From the NCBI RefSeq assembly GCF_041021895.1, contig NZ_CP157429.1, positions 1 through 64,000 of the forward strand: 64,000 bases of DNA, written 5' to 3'. Below the pieces are notes generated by a model. The model saw only the letters and a list, made by a program, of their open reading frames with translations. It ran no database searches and was not told where the DNA came from. The DNA is from Acinetobacter sp. XH1741. GTDB lineage: Bacteria > Pseudomonadota > Gammaproteobacteria > Pseudomonadales > Moraxellaceae. Made by a program: the position numbers and the translations under genes. This document shows, one piece after another, positions 26,681 through 34,165 of the stretch; the first letter of the stretch is position 1, and each line of letters begins with the position of its first letter.

Positions 26681-28091
26681 GGCCTTGGGCTTTGACCGAG
26701 AAATTGGACTAATCGACTCCACATATCCCACCACATGCTTGACGACTGCATCATCATAACCACCCAAAAATCTTTCGACATAAAACTCGTTAAAGTTTAT
26801 GTACTTGAAGGCCTTAGACATGGACAGAATAAAGGTATTCAGGCATTCCTCATCATCAAAATCAACCTCCATTTCCAAGCTTAAGCAAATAAAGGCTTTA
26901 TAGACAATTTGTAGCCGATCATAGCCCTTGATACCACTGCCGAACTTGCCGACCGTTTCGGTGGTCGCCACGGGGAAATTGGCGATCAAGAACTCAATAC
27001 TACGGCGTACCCGGGTGAAGTCCTTGAAACTAATCTTTCGATGATGAATCTGCATGCGGCTTTCATGAATTTCATACACAATTGAAAACCATGCAAGAAA
27101 AGAAGTAATCTGAAAACTCTGATCCTTATAAAAATATAAGTATGGATGTAAGCCCAAACTCGGAACCCCAGCATTTTTTACAGGCGTCGCTATTCTGCAA
27201 AGAATGGTCAACAGATGCGACATTAGGTTTTCAACGCGCTCCCCCTGATTCAGACTCATAATATTATGAATCTGATCACCCGCAATGATATTCATCAGCT
27301 CATTGACCAGGCCAATTTTTTTGCCATGACTCATTTCATTGTCTAATAAAATGGTCGAAAAAAGTAACTGGTGGATCCTCTCCCCTAACTCAATCAACTC
27401 ATTTAAACGTGTATATTGGAGCTCTTCTAGGTTAGATTTATTGTCATTGATATAACAACAGGCATAGATCGCATAATACGCGTCACTACCGCGATTTCTT
27501 AGGTGATATTCCTCATATTTATCTAAACGTTTAGTATCTGAGTTAATAGATTGAAATACCCGTCGCGCATCTTCCGGAGTCCCCAGTACCTGCCGGAAAC
27601 TGATTTTAATATCGCCTAATTTCGATTTTTTTTTCTGCAAATTCGGCATCAGTACAAATTTTTTGAAAATCAGCAAGATCTCCTAAATAATTGCGGAGGT
27701 AACGAATATCTTGTTTTTGTTGATCATTGAAATTAGGTGCTTGAGGGACTTGCTCATCCGCAAAATATCTATTGATCCACGCATAGATACAGGAAAGACG
27801 ATGTGCTCCATCAATAATGTAAATATTGCTGTGTATATCTTTCCAATACAAAATGCATAAATTGATGTTTTGATCTTCTGTGCAATCCTCAATAAAGTTT
27901 GCAATTTCTTGCACGCTCCAACATTCCGTAGAACGCTGGTTATCCGCCTTAAATAAACATTTGATGATTGGATGCTTTTCAAAATCAGTCAGTGTCACTT
28001 CAAAATTGTCACGCTGCATTGAAGGTGACATTTCTTCTGGCAACATGACTTTACGCTGAATAATATTGGTCAATAGTCGTGTAGAACCCAT
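26676..28091 (-). pseudogene. DUF262 part of a split DUF262-HNH (GmrSD-like) gene
   Basis: Two overlapping frames encode one protein. The first (from ATG 28091, ribosome site GGAGAG) has the DUF262/ParB-like nucleotide-binding core, seen in NIYIIDGAHRLSCIYAWINR, the counterpart of DGQQRL in GmrS. It runs into a stop at 27606 after a run of nine A (27628-27636). With eight A the frame continues as EFAEKKSKLGDIKISFRQVL, FQSINSDTKRLDKYEEYHLR and on to KPKAFS at the transposon edge. The HNH domain that completes the gene is at 9039-9279. Reconstructed, the gene has exactly 552 codons. DUF262-HNH proteins are type IV restriction enzymes or related antiphage nucleases; here the gene is broken. Confidence 0.8.
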
Positions 28092-28261
28092 TTCTTATTC
28101 TCTCCAGGCAACACTTTCCTACTTTCGCTCAAGTACGAAATTTGAAAATGTATATAGTTCGATTTGGTTAAAGCTGTGAATTAAATGACCGTCAATATCC
28201 AGTCAGCGCTAACAAAAGAGACCTAAGAGAAATGGGGGGATTAGAGAACGTAATAAATCAT

Positions 28262-28292
28262 AAAAAAGCCCCGATTGGAGAAAAGGGGCTTT
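28262..28292 (-). terminator. Intrinsic terminator, minus strand
   Basis: AAAGCCCC and GGGGCTTT form an 8-bp stem; on the minus strand it is followed by TTTTTTA. It would stop transcripts coming from the copper-storage gene. A similar hairpin precedes the pdif site at 57549 at nearly the same distance. Confidence 0.7.
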
Positions 28293-28337
28293 AAAGATTG
28301 TATTATACCATTGAAAAATAAAGAAAAAAATATAAGA

Positions 28338-28365
28338 ATTTCGTATAAGGTGTATTATGTTAATT
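28338..28365 (+). other. pdif site (XerC-spacer-XerD)
   Basis: ATTTCGTATAA (XerC half), GGTGTA spacer, TTATGTTAATT (XerD half). This is the standard 28-bp pdif architecture of Acinetobacter plasmids, where chromosomal XerC/XerD recombine modules. It lies between the DUF262 remnant and the Cys-rich protein gene. Confidence 0.88.
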
Positions 28366-28373
28366 TTAGGAAA

Positions 28374-28412
28374 GGCTCTAGACTAGTAGAATGATTATGT
28401 TAGTCTAGAGCC
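28374..28412. repeat. 12-bp perfect inverted repeat beside the pdif site
   Basis: GGCTCTAGACTA (28374-28385) and TAGTCTAGAGCC (28401-28412) can form a 12-bp stem with a 15-nt loop. It sits between the pdif site and the end of the Cys-rich gene. With no T-run it is not a standard terminator. Confidence 0.6.
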
Positions 28413-28437
28413 ATATAATTAACATTATTGAAGTATT

Positions 28438-28767
28438 TTACATGGCAATTTTTCGACATTCTTCTGCACACTGACGGCAAGCCTCAGCACATTTTTTACA
28501 ATAATCATGTGAATGTTTTTCACACTCTTCCGCACAATATTCACAGATCTTAGCACAAAGCTCACAAATCTCTTTGAGGAAAGGTGAGTTATGTTGTTGC
28601 ATACGCACACATAACTGACAAATATCTGCACATTCTAGACAACGTTGAATACATTCACGCATCATCTCTAAATCTTTTTCTTTTAAACAAGAAGTTGCAC
28701 ATTCAGTACAAATAAGTGAACAGTTTGTACATGCAGAAATACACTTTGAAAATTCCGTATTAATCAT
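28438..28767 (-). CDS. Cys-rich four-helix-bundle copper storage protein (Csp/DUF326)
   Basis: A 109-residue protein with 21 cysteines in CxxC and CxxxC steps along four helices, for example CTNCSLICTECATSC, CLECADICQLC, CELCAKICEYCAEEC and CKKCAEACRQCAEEC. The pattern fits Csp proteins, which hold many Cu(I) ions inside a four-helix bundle. There is no signal peptide, so it should be cytosolic (Csp3-like). The ATG at 28767 is preceded by GAGAG. It lies alone between a pdif site and an IS17-like element, so it may be a pdif module cargo whose right site was lost. Confidence 0.87.
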   Translation of the reverse strand: MINTEFSKCISACTNCSLICTECATSCLKEKDLEMMRECIQRCLECADICQLCVRMQQHNSPFLKEICELCAKICEYCAEECEKHSHDYCKKCAEACRQCAEECRKIAM

Positions 28768-28914
28768 TTTTTACTCTCAACTTATATAATCAAAGAAATA
28801 ATTAAAACATAATTTTTTTCTACTAATTATTTTAAATTATTAGTAAATGTAATACATAATGTTAATTTATATGAATAATGTTAATTTTAACTAAATCTTA
28901 TTTATATTCCAAAT

Positions 28915-29953
28915 GGCTTTGTTGCACAAAGATTTGAAAGGCAAAGCGCCCCTAATTGAGCCAAATTTAAGGCGTAACTTGGGTAAGTGGTCGACCTAAT
29001 TCCGTAAATCTGTTGAGGACTGCTACACGTGCATGAACCTCATTGACTTGGCTATCAAAGCTCCTTGCACTGAGTTTATCTCTTAATAATTTGATGCAGT
29101 GCATTTTAGTCTCAACCAAACTTCGGCGATGATAGCCTGACCATTTTTTCCATAGTGTCCTACCTAAACGTTTAATTGTTCGAAGTAATTCATTTCGCTC
29201 TAGCGAGCTACTCTTTGTATCTTTCCATGGTTTCGCATTTTTTCTAGGTGGAATCACCGCATGTGCTTGCCGATCTGCAATGACCTGACGGCATTGCTTG
29301 GTGTCATAAGCTCCATCGGTATAAACAGAGTCAATCTGCTCATCTTGTGGAATCTGATTAAGTAAATCACCAAGCACCTGTGAATCACAGACATTATTGG
29401 TTGTGAGCTGAATAGCGCGTATTTGTAGGGTTTTGGCATCTATACCAATATGTAGTTTACGCCATTGGCGACGATATTCAGCTCCATGTTTCTTGCGTTT
29501 CCATTCGCCCTCACCTAGAAACTTCATCCCTGTAGAGTCTACGAGTAGATGCAGCCCATCGCTACTTTTTTGGTAGCTGATTGCAATATCAATATGCTTT
29601 TGTCTTCTACAAAGCGTACTGTAATCTGGTGCGGTCCAATTTAATCCGCAAAGTTTAATCAGACTTTGCACAAAGCCAGTGACCATACGTAAAGATAGAC
29701 GGAATAAGGATTTAATCATTAAGCAGCATTGGATGGCTGCGTCGGAGTAGGTTTGATTTCGCCCTTGTTTGCCTTTTGATGGAGCATACCATTGCGTAGC
29801 AGGATCAAACCAAAGGGCAATATTTCCGCGATTAATGAGTGCTCGGTTATATGCGGGCCAATTGGTTGTGCGGTAGATTTTGTGTGTAGGCTTCTTCATT
29901 TGAAAATTATATCGCTGAAAAAGCCTTTACAGATAGGTTTGTGCAACAAAGCC
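28915..29953 (-). mobile_element. IS17-like insertion sequence (IS5 family, IS903 group)
   Basis: A 1,039-bp element with ends GGCTTTGTTGCACAAA (28915) and TTTGTGCAACAAAGCC (ending 29953). Size and ends fit IS17-like elements of Acinetobacter. The 9-bp flanks (ATTCCAAAT and GCTGGAAAC) do not match, so the two sides were not originally adjacent. It cuts the end of lspA. Confidence 0.88.
28967..29899 (-). CDS. IS5-family (IS903 group) transposase
   Basis: A 310-residue DDE transposase. Catalytic residues lie in LHLLVDSTGMKFLGEGEWKR, SVYTDGAYDTKQCR and RRSLVETKMHCIKLL. The frame is complete from ATG 29899 to 28967. A decayed relative is present at 32010-32771. Confidence 0.92.
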   Translation of the reverse strand: MKKPTHKIYRTTNWPAYNRALINRGNIALWFDPATQWYAPSKGKQGRNQTYSDAAIQCCLMIKSLFRLSLRMVTGFVQSLIKLCGLNWTAPDYSTLCRRQKHIDIAISYQKSSDGLHLLVDSTGMKFLGEGEWKRKKHGAEYRRQWRKLHIGIDAKTLQIRAIQLTTNNVCDSQVLGDLLNQIPQDEQIDSVYTDGAYDTKQCRQVIADRQAHAVIPPRKNAKPWKDTKSSSLERNELLRTIKRLGRTLWKKWSGYHRRSLVETKMHCIKLLRDKLSARSFDSQVNEVHARVAVLNRFTELGRPLTQVTP

Positions 29954-30412
29954 GCTGGAAACTAAAAGTAAGGCACCGAGGACAATTGCAATATCAGCCA
30001 GGTTGAAGGCCGGCCAATGCCAGTCTCGCCAATAGAAATCAAAGGAATCCACAACATAGCCGCGAAAGACCCGGTCAATCAGGTTGCCCATGGCGCCACC
30101 GAGGATAAGACTGTAAGCGATGGCTTCTCCTTTATGACGATTTTCAAGGATCAGCTTGATCAGAAAAATCGAGACCACTACCGCGATTCCGATAAAAAAG
30201 TAGCGCTGCCAGCCTCCACCATTCGCAAAAAGACTGAATGCGGCACCGGTATTCCATACGTGTACCCAGTTAAAGAATGAGGTCACTGAAATAGACTCGC
30301 CATATGCCATTGATTGTTGCACCAGCCATTTTATGGCCTGATCAGACGCTGCCAGCAGGCCCGATATGGACAACAGAGCGTACGGTGACAGATGTTTGCC
30401 AAAAATGGACAT
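29927..30412 (-). CDS. lspA: Lipoprotein signal peptidase LspA with IS-derived tail
   Basis: A 161-residue, four-helix aspartic protease that removes signal peptides from prolipoproteins in the inner membrane. The catalytic Asp residues are in GGAMGNLIDRVFRG and AFNLADIAIVLG. The natural end is cut by the IS17-like element: the last eight residues (GFVAQTYL) and the stop come from the IS. Both catalytic motifs and all helices remain, so activity is plausible. Its start lies 3 bp after the stop of the CDF transporter gene. Extra lspA genes are common in Cd/Pb resistance operons. Confidence 0.88.
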   Translation of the reverse strand: MSIFGKHLSPYALLSISGLLAASDQAIKWLVQQSMAYGESISVTSFFNWVHVWNTGAAFSLFANGGGWQRYFFIGIAVVVSIFLIKLILENRHKGEAIAYSLILGGAMGNLIDRVFRGYVVDSFDFYWRDWHWPAFNLADIAIVLGALLLVSSGFVAQTYL

Positions 30413-30415
30413 TGC

Positions 30416-31312
30416 TTAATCCTTGAGCGCCAGAATGCGTCTAGCACCGTTAAGTACAATTACCCCCGCGATGGTGCCGATAATCAGATCCGGATAATTG
30501 GACCCGGTCCACGCGACCAGAGCGCCGGCGGTGATGACCCCCAGGTTGATCACCACGTCGTTGGCCGAGAATATCCAGCTTGCCTTCATGTGCGCCCCGC
30601 CCTCCCGATGTTTGGATATGAGCAGCAGACAACTGGTATTGGCAATCAATGCGACGAATGCGATAGCCATCATCACCAGCGATTCAGGCTCACTACCGAA
30701 TACAAAGCGTCTCACCACCTCTATGAGTACGCCCACAGCCAAGATCAGTTGCAGTACACCAGCAAGATGCGCGGCACGTACCTGCATTTTCACGCTATGT
30801 CCAACCGCATAAAGGGCAAGCCCGTACACCGCCGCATCGGCAAAATTGTCCAGGGATTCTCCAATCAGGCCAGTGGACCGGGCGATCAGACCGGCAGTCA
30901 TTTCCACCACGAACAGAAGTGCATTGATGCCGAGCAACCAGCGCAGGGTCCCGGATTCTTGCTTAGCAGAAGCTGCCGAAAACTCGGCGGCCTTGATGGT
31001 CTCCGGATTTGCAGCGACGGTTTCCTGAAGCGAGGCGCCTAGCCCCAAGGTCTTCAGTTTCGAGGTGACGGGCTCGACCTCACCGTCATGCACGACCTTC
31101 AACCGGCGGTTCGACAAGTCGAAGGACAGTGCCCGAATCCCCTCAACGCCGTTCAGGGCCAGGCGAATCATGCGCTCTTCTGATGGACAGTCCATCTTCG
31201 GCACGGCATAAACACTGACCCATTCCCCCGACGCATCGGAGGAGGCCTGCATATCGGTATCCGACGCAGGCCTTGCATGGTCGCCACAGGGGCCTCCGCA
31301 GTTTTTACTCAT
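30416..31312 (-). CDS. CDF-family heavy-metal transporter
   Basis: A 298-residue protein. The N-terminal part has a Cys/His-rich start (KNCGGPCGDHARP) and a ferredoxin-like metal-binding domain (about 32-95, with MDCPSEERMIRLALNGVEGI). The rest is a cation diffusion facilitator membrane domain with GLIGESLDNFADAAVYGLAL and SANDVVINLGVITAGAL, in which the Asp residues bind metal. It probably exports Cd(II), Zn(II) or Pb(II). It is divergent from the CadR-type regulator and in operon with lspA, an arrangement known from cad/pbr modules. GC content is well above the window average. Confidence 0.85.
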   Translation of the reverse strand: MSKNCGGPCGDHARPASDTDMQASSDASGEWVSVYAVPKMDCPSEERMIRLALNGVEGIRALSFDLSNRRLKVVHDGEVEPVTSKLKTLGLGASLQETVAANPETIKAAEFSAASAKQESGTLRWLLGINALLFVVEMTAGLIARSTGLIGESLDNFADAAVYGLALYAVGHSVKMQVRAAHLAGVLQLILAVGVLIEVVRRFVFGSEPESLVMMAIAFVALIANTSCLLLISKHREGGAHMKASWIFSANDVVINLGVITAGALVAWTGSNYPDLIIGTIAGVIVLNGARRILALKD

Positions 31313-31345
31313 GATATGACTCCACTTGAATGTGATCGGGTTTTC

Positions 31346-31376
31346 ATTTAAAACTATATAGTAGCTATAATGTCAA
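31346..31376 (-). promoter_or_regulatory. MerR-type promoter of the metal transporter
   Basis: On the minus strand TTGACA (31371-31376) and TTAAAT (31346-31351) are 19 bp apart. The long spacer contains the partly symmetrical TTATAGCTACTATATAG. A 19-bp spacer with a dyad is the hallmark of promoters twisted open by MerR regulators. It lies between the divergent transporter and regulator genes. Confidence 0.7.
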
Positions 31377-31407
31377 TAGCGTAGAGAATCCGTTGCGGAG
31401 GAACCCG

Positions 31408-31815
31408 ATGCGTATTGGTCAGTTGGCACAGTCAGTAGGGGTAGATACACAGACGATCCGCTTCTACGAACGGCAGGGCTTGTTGCCGCCGCCTGGTCGG
31501 CAGGAGAACGGTTACCGTGTCTATACCGAGAAACACGTTGAGCGGCTGGCCTTTATTCGTCGCTGCCGCATCCTGGATCTGTCACTGGCAGAAATTCACG
31601 AACTAAAGCGCTATCAGGACGACCCTCATCAGTCCTGTACCGCTGTCAATGCCTTGCTCGATGATCACATCTCTCATGTGCGCTCGCAGATAACCGCTCT
31701 ACAGGCGCTTGAGAAACAACTCGTTTCACTAAGAGCGCGTTGCAACGATGACCGGGAAGTTAAGGCGTGTGGGGTTCTTGCTGGAATTAGCGAGGGAAGC
31801 ATGCATCAGCAGTAG
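31408..31815 (+). CDS. cadR: Cd(II)/Pb(II)-responsive MerR-family regulator
   Basis: A 135-residue MerR protein. The winged helix covers about residues 1-70 (MRIGQLAQSVGVDTQTIRFY, ERQGLLPPPGRQENGYRVYT) and is followed by the dimer helix. Cys residues in PHQSCTAVN, RARCNDD and VKACGVLAG match the metal site of CadR/PbrR proteins. The ATG at 31408 follows GGAGG with a 6-nt gap. It should activate the divergent transporter-lspA operon when metal is bound. The choice between Cd and Pb is open. Confidence 0.88.
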   Translation: MRIGQLAQSVGVDTQTIRFYERQGLLPPPGRQENGYRVYTEKHVERLAFIRRCRILDLSLAEIHELKRYQDDPHQSCTAVNALLDDHISHVRSQITALQALEKQLVSLRARCNDDREVKACGVLAGISEGSMHQQ

Positions 31816-32009
31816 GTTGGAGTGCCAACCAGATAATCCGATGAGATGCCGGTTTGCCTCACTCTCATGCAAAGGTAAGATCAACCATTTAATCCGCTTA
31901 CCCTATTTTTTTTTGCTTTCACCTTATCCAAAATTCACCACCCCATAATTGAAAATATTTTGAATTATAAGCCCTTAGGGTGCTCATAATCCATAAATCA
32001 ATTTCGAAG

Positions 32010-32771
32010 TTCTTTGTTGCATAAAGCCTTTAAAGATTGAGTTTTCCTAAGCAACTCAAATTTAAGTTACAACTCGGGTATTAGGTCGGCCTAATTCCAT
32101 AAATCTGTTGAGGACTGCTACGCGAGCATGAATTTCACTCATCTGACTAGGAAAGCTTCTTGCCATTAATTTATCGCCTAATAATTTGATGCAGTGCATC
32201 TTTGTTTCGACCAAACTTCGGCGATGATAGCCTGACCATTTTTTCCATAGTGTTCTACCTAGCAGGGTTTTAGTATCTATACCAATATGAAGTTTACGCC
32301 ATTGGCGACGATATTTCGGCTAATGCTTTTTACGTTTCCATTCACCTTCACCTAAGAACTTCAAATCCGTGGAATCAACGAGTAGATGCAGTCCATTGCA
32401 ACTCTTTTCATAGCTAATTTGAATATCAATATGCTTTTGTCTTCTGCGAATGGTTGAATAATCCAGAGCTGTCCAATCTAATCCGCAAAGTTTAATCAAG
32501 CTTTGGACAAAGCCAGTCACCATGCATACAGAAAGACGAAATAAGGATTTAATCATGAGATAGCACTGAATGGCTATGTCAGAATAAGTTTGATTTCGAC
32601 CATGTTTTCCTTGTGACTGCGAATATCATTGAATCTTAGTATCAAACCAAATTGTAAAATTACCATGATTGATCAAAGCATGATTGTAGGATGACCAATT
32701 CGGTGTACGATAAATTTAGGTGTAGGCTATTGCTGTATAAGACCTTATCGGTAGGTTTGCGCAACAAGGCC
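32010..32771 (-). mobile_element. Decayed IS17-like element
   Basis: Ends resembling TTCTTTGTTGCATAAA (near 32010) and GCGCAACAAGGCC (ending 32771) enclose a shortened relative of the element at 28915-29953. The transposase is broken by deletion and frameshifts; the longest piece (32320-32556) reads MIKSLFRLSVCMVTGFVQSL and LHLLVDSTDLKFLGEGEWKR. Together with the intact copy it brackets the Cd/Pb module, both in the same orientation. Confidence 0.82.
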
Positions 32772-32899
32772 TCAAAATCCCACCTTAAAATGCAAATAGC
32801 AAAAAAACTCTACCATTCGATTGATTTCATTTTAGAAGTAATGAAATTAGTATCTGTTTGTAATGATATTTTATAAAATTCAATATTAGATCTGCAGAG

Positions 32900-32981
32900 A
32901 AAAACTTATCAAACTAAGTATTGGCTAGTCTTTTTCTTCGAAAAACTTATCAAACGAAGTATTAAGTTAATCTTTTTCTTC
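32900..32981. repeat. Diverged 41-bp tandem repeat at the XRE gene end
   Basis: Two adjacent 41-bp units, each starting AAAAACTTATCAAAC and ending TCTTTTTCTTC, differ at a few positions. The second unit includes the last codons and stop of the XRE gene, so the first is a duplicated gene tail. Confidence 0.65.
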
Positions 32982-33188
32982 AACTTCTTCCTTAAACTCA
33001 AACAAATCATTCATCGTACAGTTAAAGTACTTACACAACTTATCGGCGACTGGTAATTCAATACGTACAGCACGGTCATAATACATACTTGTGAGCGTGT
33101 TGCGATTGATACCTGTTGCATGCACCACTTCACTTAATTTTAAAATTTTTCTATCGCCCATGAGGCTAGATAACTTACAAGTAATCAT
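32967..33188 (-). CDS. Small XRE-family (Cro/CI-like) repressor
   Basis: A 73-residue protein made almost wholly of one helix-turn-helix domain: LKLSEVVHATGINRNTLTSM followed by YYDRAVRIELPVADKLCKYF and the typical NCTMNDLFEF ending. It starts with ATG at 33188. Two related operators upstream (33209-33229 and 33262-33282) suggest that it controls itself and the divergent gene. The tail (KEEVEEKD) is highly charged. Confidence 0.85.
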   Translation of the reverse strand: MITCKLSSLMGDRKILKLSEVVHATGINRNTLTSMYYDRAVRIELPVADKLCKYFNCTMNDLFEFKEEVEEKD

Positions 33189-33208
33189 ATTTAAATTAAT
33201 TTACAAAA

Positions 33209-33229
33209 AATAACTTGCTGTGGGTTATT
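33209..33229. promoter_or_regulatory. Operator 1 of the XRE region
   Basis: AATAACTTGCTGTGGGTTATT is 20 bp upstream of the XRE start. It is nearly the reverse complement of the site at 33262-33282 and is itself partly symmetrical (AATAAC/GTTATT). Confidence 0.6.
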
Positions 33230-33261
33230 TGAAGTTGTTGCCTGAGTAATACTTTGCTAAA

Positions 33262-33282
33262 ATTAACCTACAGCAGGTTATT
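33262..33282. promoter_or_regulatory. Operator 2 of the XRE region
   Basis: ATTAACCTACAGCAGGTTATT reads AATAACCTGCTGTAGGTTAA on the other strand, matching operator 1 at most positions. It lies upstream of the rightward gene, so one repressor could control both promoters. Confidence 0.6.
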
Positions 33283-33373
33283 ACAACTTATAGAAAGTAT
33301 ATTTTATCCATTTCAATTAAATTATAACTTTTTAAATATAAGGATTGAACCTGCATTAGATTTTTTTGTGGAG

Positions 33374-33634
33374 ATGACCGCCGTGTTACCAAATGAGTTA
33401 TTAATCAGCCAGCAAGCTCGTGACTTAGGAAATCAATTAATTAAAGAAATGAACATCAATAGAAGTTATGGATTGGCTAATTTTCTTGGAGTAAATACTT
33501 GCTATGATAATCATCAGGCTGTACTTATTTGGACATTTCAACTGCTAGAAAGAGAACCTGCCTTAAATGAATTAGCAGAAATTAAAAAATATTTTCTTTT
33601 AATCTTTCCAGATAGTGTTTATCAATTAGCCTAA
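33374..33634 (+). CDS. Hypothetical protein divergent from the XRE repressor
   Basis: An 86-residue soluble protein that I do not recognise (MTAVLPNELLISQQARDLGN at the start, AEIKKYFLLIFPDSVYQLA at the end). A longer frame starts at 33254 but runs across operator 2 and most of the promoter region, so I prefer the ATG at 33374, which has GTGGAG close upstream. The shared regulatory region suggests repression by the XRE protein. Confidence 0.55.
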   Translation: MTAVLPNELLISQQARDLGNQLIKEMNINRSYGLANFLGVNTCYDNHQAVLIWTFQLLEREPALNELAEIKKYFLLIFPDSVYQLA

Positions 33635-33800
33635 GTTATTTTTAAAAATTATTTTTTTTATATAAAAACACTAAATCAAAGAAAACTTTCTTTTAAAATA
33701 CCTATTAATTCAAATTCATACGATTTACAGAGTATATGAAGCATAAATTCTTGTTCCTGCTTTATCACTCACTCCTACTAGACCTTAGTAAAGACTAAAA

Positions 33801-34120
33801 TTACATAGCTCTTTTTACTGATACTAAACGATTCATGCCCACACTACGTTCTGCAGCTTCGAGGGCTAGTTTTTGTTGAACCACTGAGAACAAGGACAAT
33901 AAATTGCCTACTATATTTTTCCGGAGAGTGGTGTAGGAACTTTTTCATTATTGCTAATCATATCAGCGACAACATCAGCAACGAGCTCCTCTATTCCTGA
34001 GAATGCTTTAGACTGATCCGCATCATGCTAAGACAATGATGGAAACTCAGCACACAACCCAACATACCCATTATCTTCAGCTGACCATTTAACACGGTAA
34101 GTATATTGTTTACTATCCAT
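33801..34120 (-). pseudogene. Decayed HicB-family antitoxin gene
   Basis: The minus strand reads MDSKQYTYRVKWSAEDNGYV and GLCAEFPSLS, then stops; other frames continue with ADQSKAFSGIEELVADVVAD, MISNNEKVPTPLSGK and finally LALEAAERSVGMNRLVSVKR. The order is that of a HicB-like protein with an HicB domain and an Arc-type DNA-binding end. A frameshift and internal stops disrupt it. No HicA toxin gene is visible on either side. Confidence 0.7.
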
Positions 34121-34165
34121 TTGACACCCCATCATGTTTTAAGTTTATGTATAAAAGTACGATTT

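Larger units (their letters stand above)
28092..28437. other. Non-coding stretch with terminator, pdif site and hairpin
   Basis: No gene seen. It contains the upstream region of the DUF262 gene, a terminator hairpin (28262-28292), a pdif site (28338-28365) and a 12-bp inverted repeat (28374-28412). Confidence 0.6.

Noticed and set aside
28417..28440. AATTAACATTA resembling an XerD half-site next to the Csp gene
   Set aside because: No XerC half follows the 6-nt spacer, so it is not a pdif site.
28855..28895. Two copies of TAATGTTAATTT upstream of the Csp gene
   Set aside because: They resemble XerD halves, but no XerC half is present near either of them; probably AT-rich chance or promoter sequence.
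28915..32771. IS17-like compound transposon carrying the Cd/Pb module
   Set aside because: The outer 9-bp flanks (ATTCCAAAT, TCAAAATCC) do not match and the right copy is decayed.
32691..32876. 61-codon open frame across the decayed IS17-like end
   Set aside because: It crosses the terminal repeat of the element and has no recognisable features.
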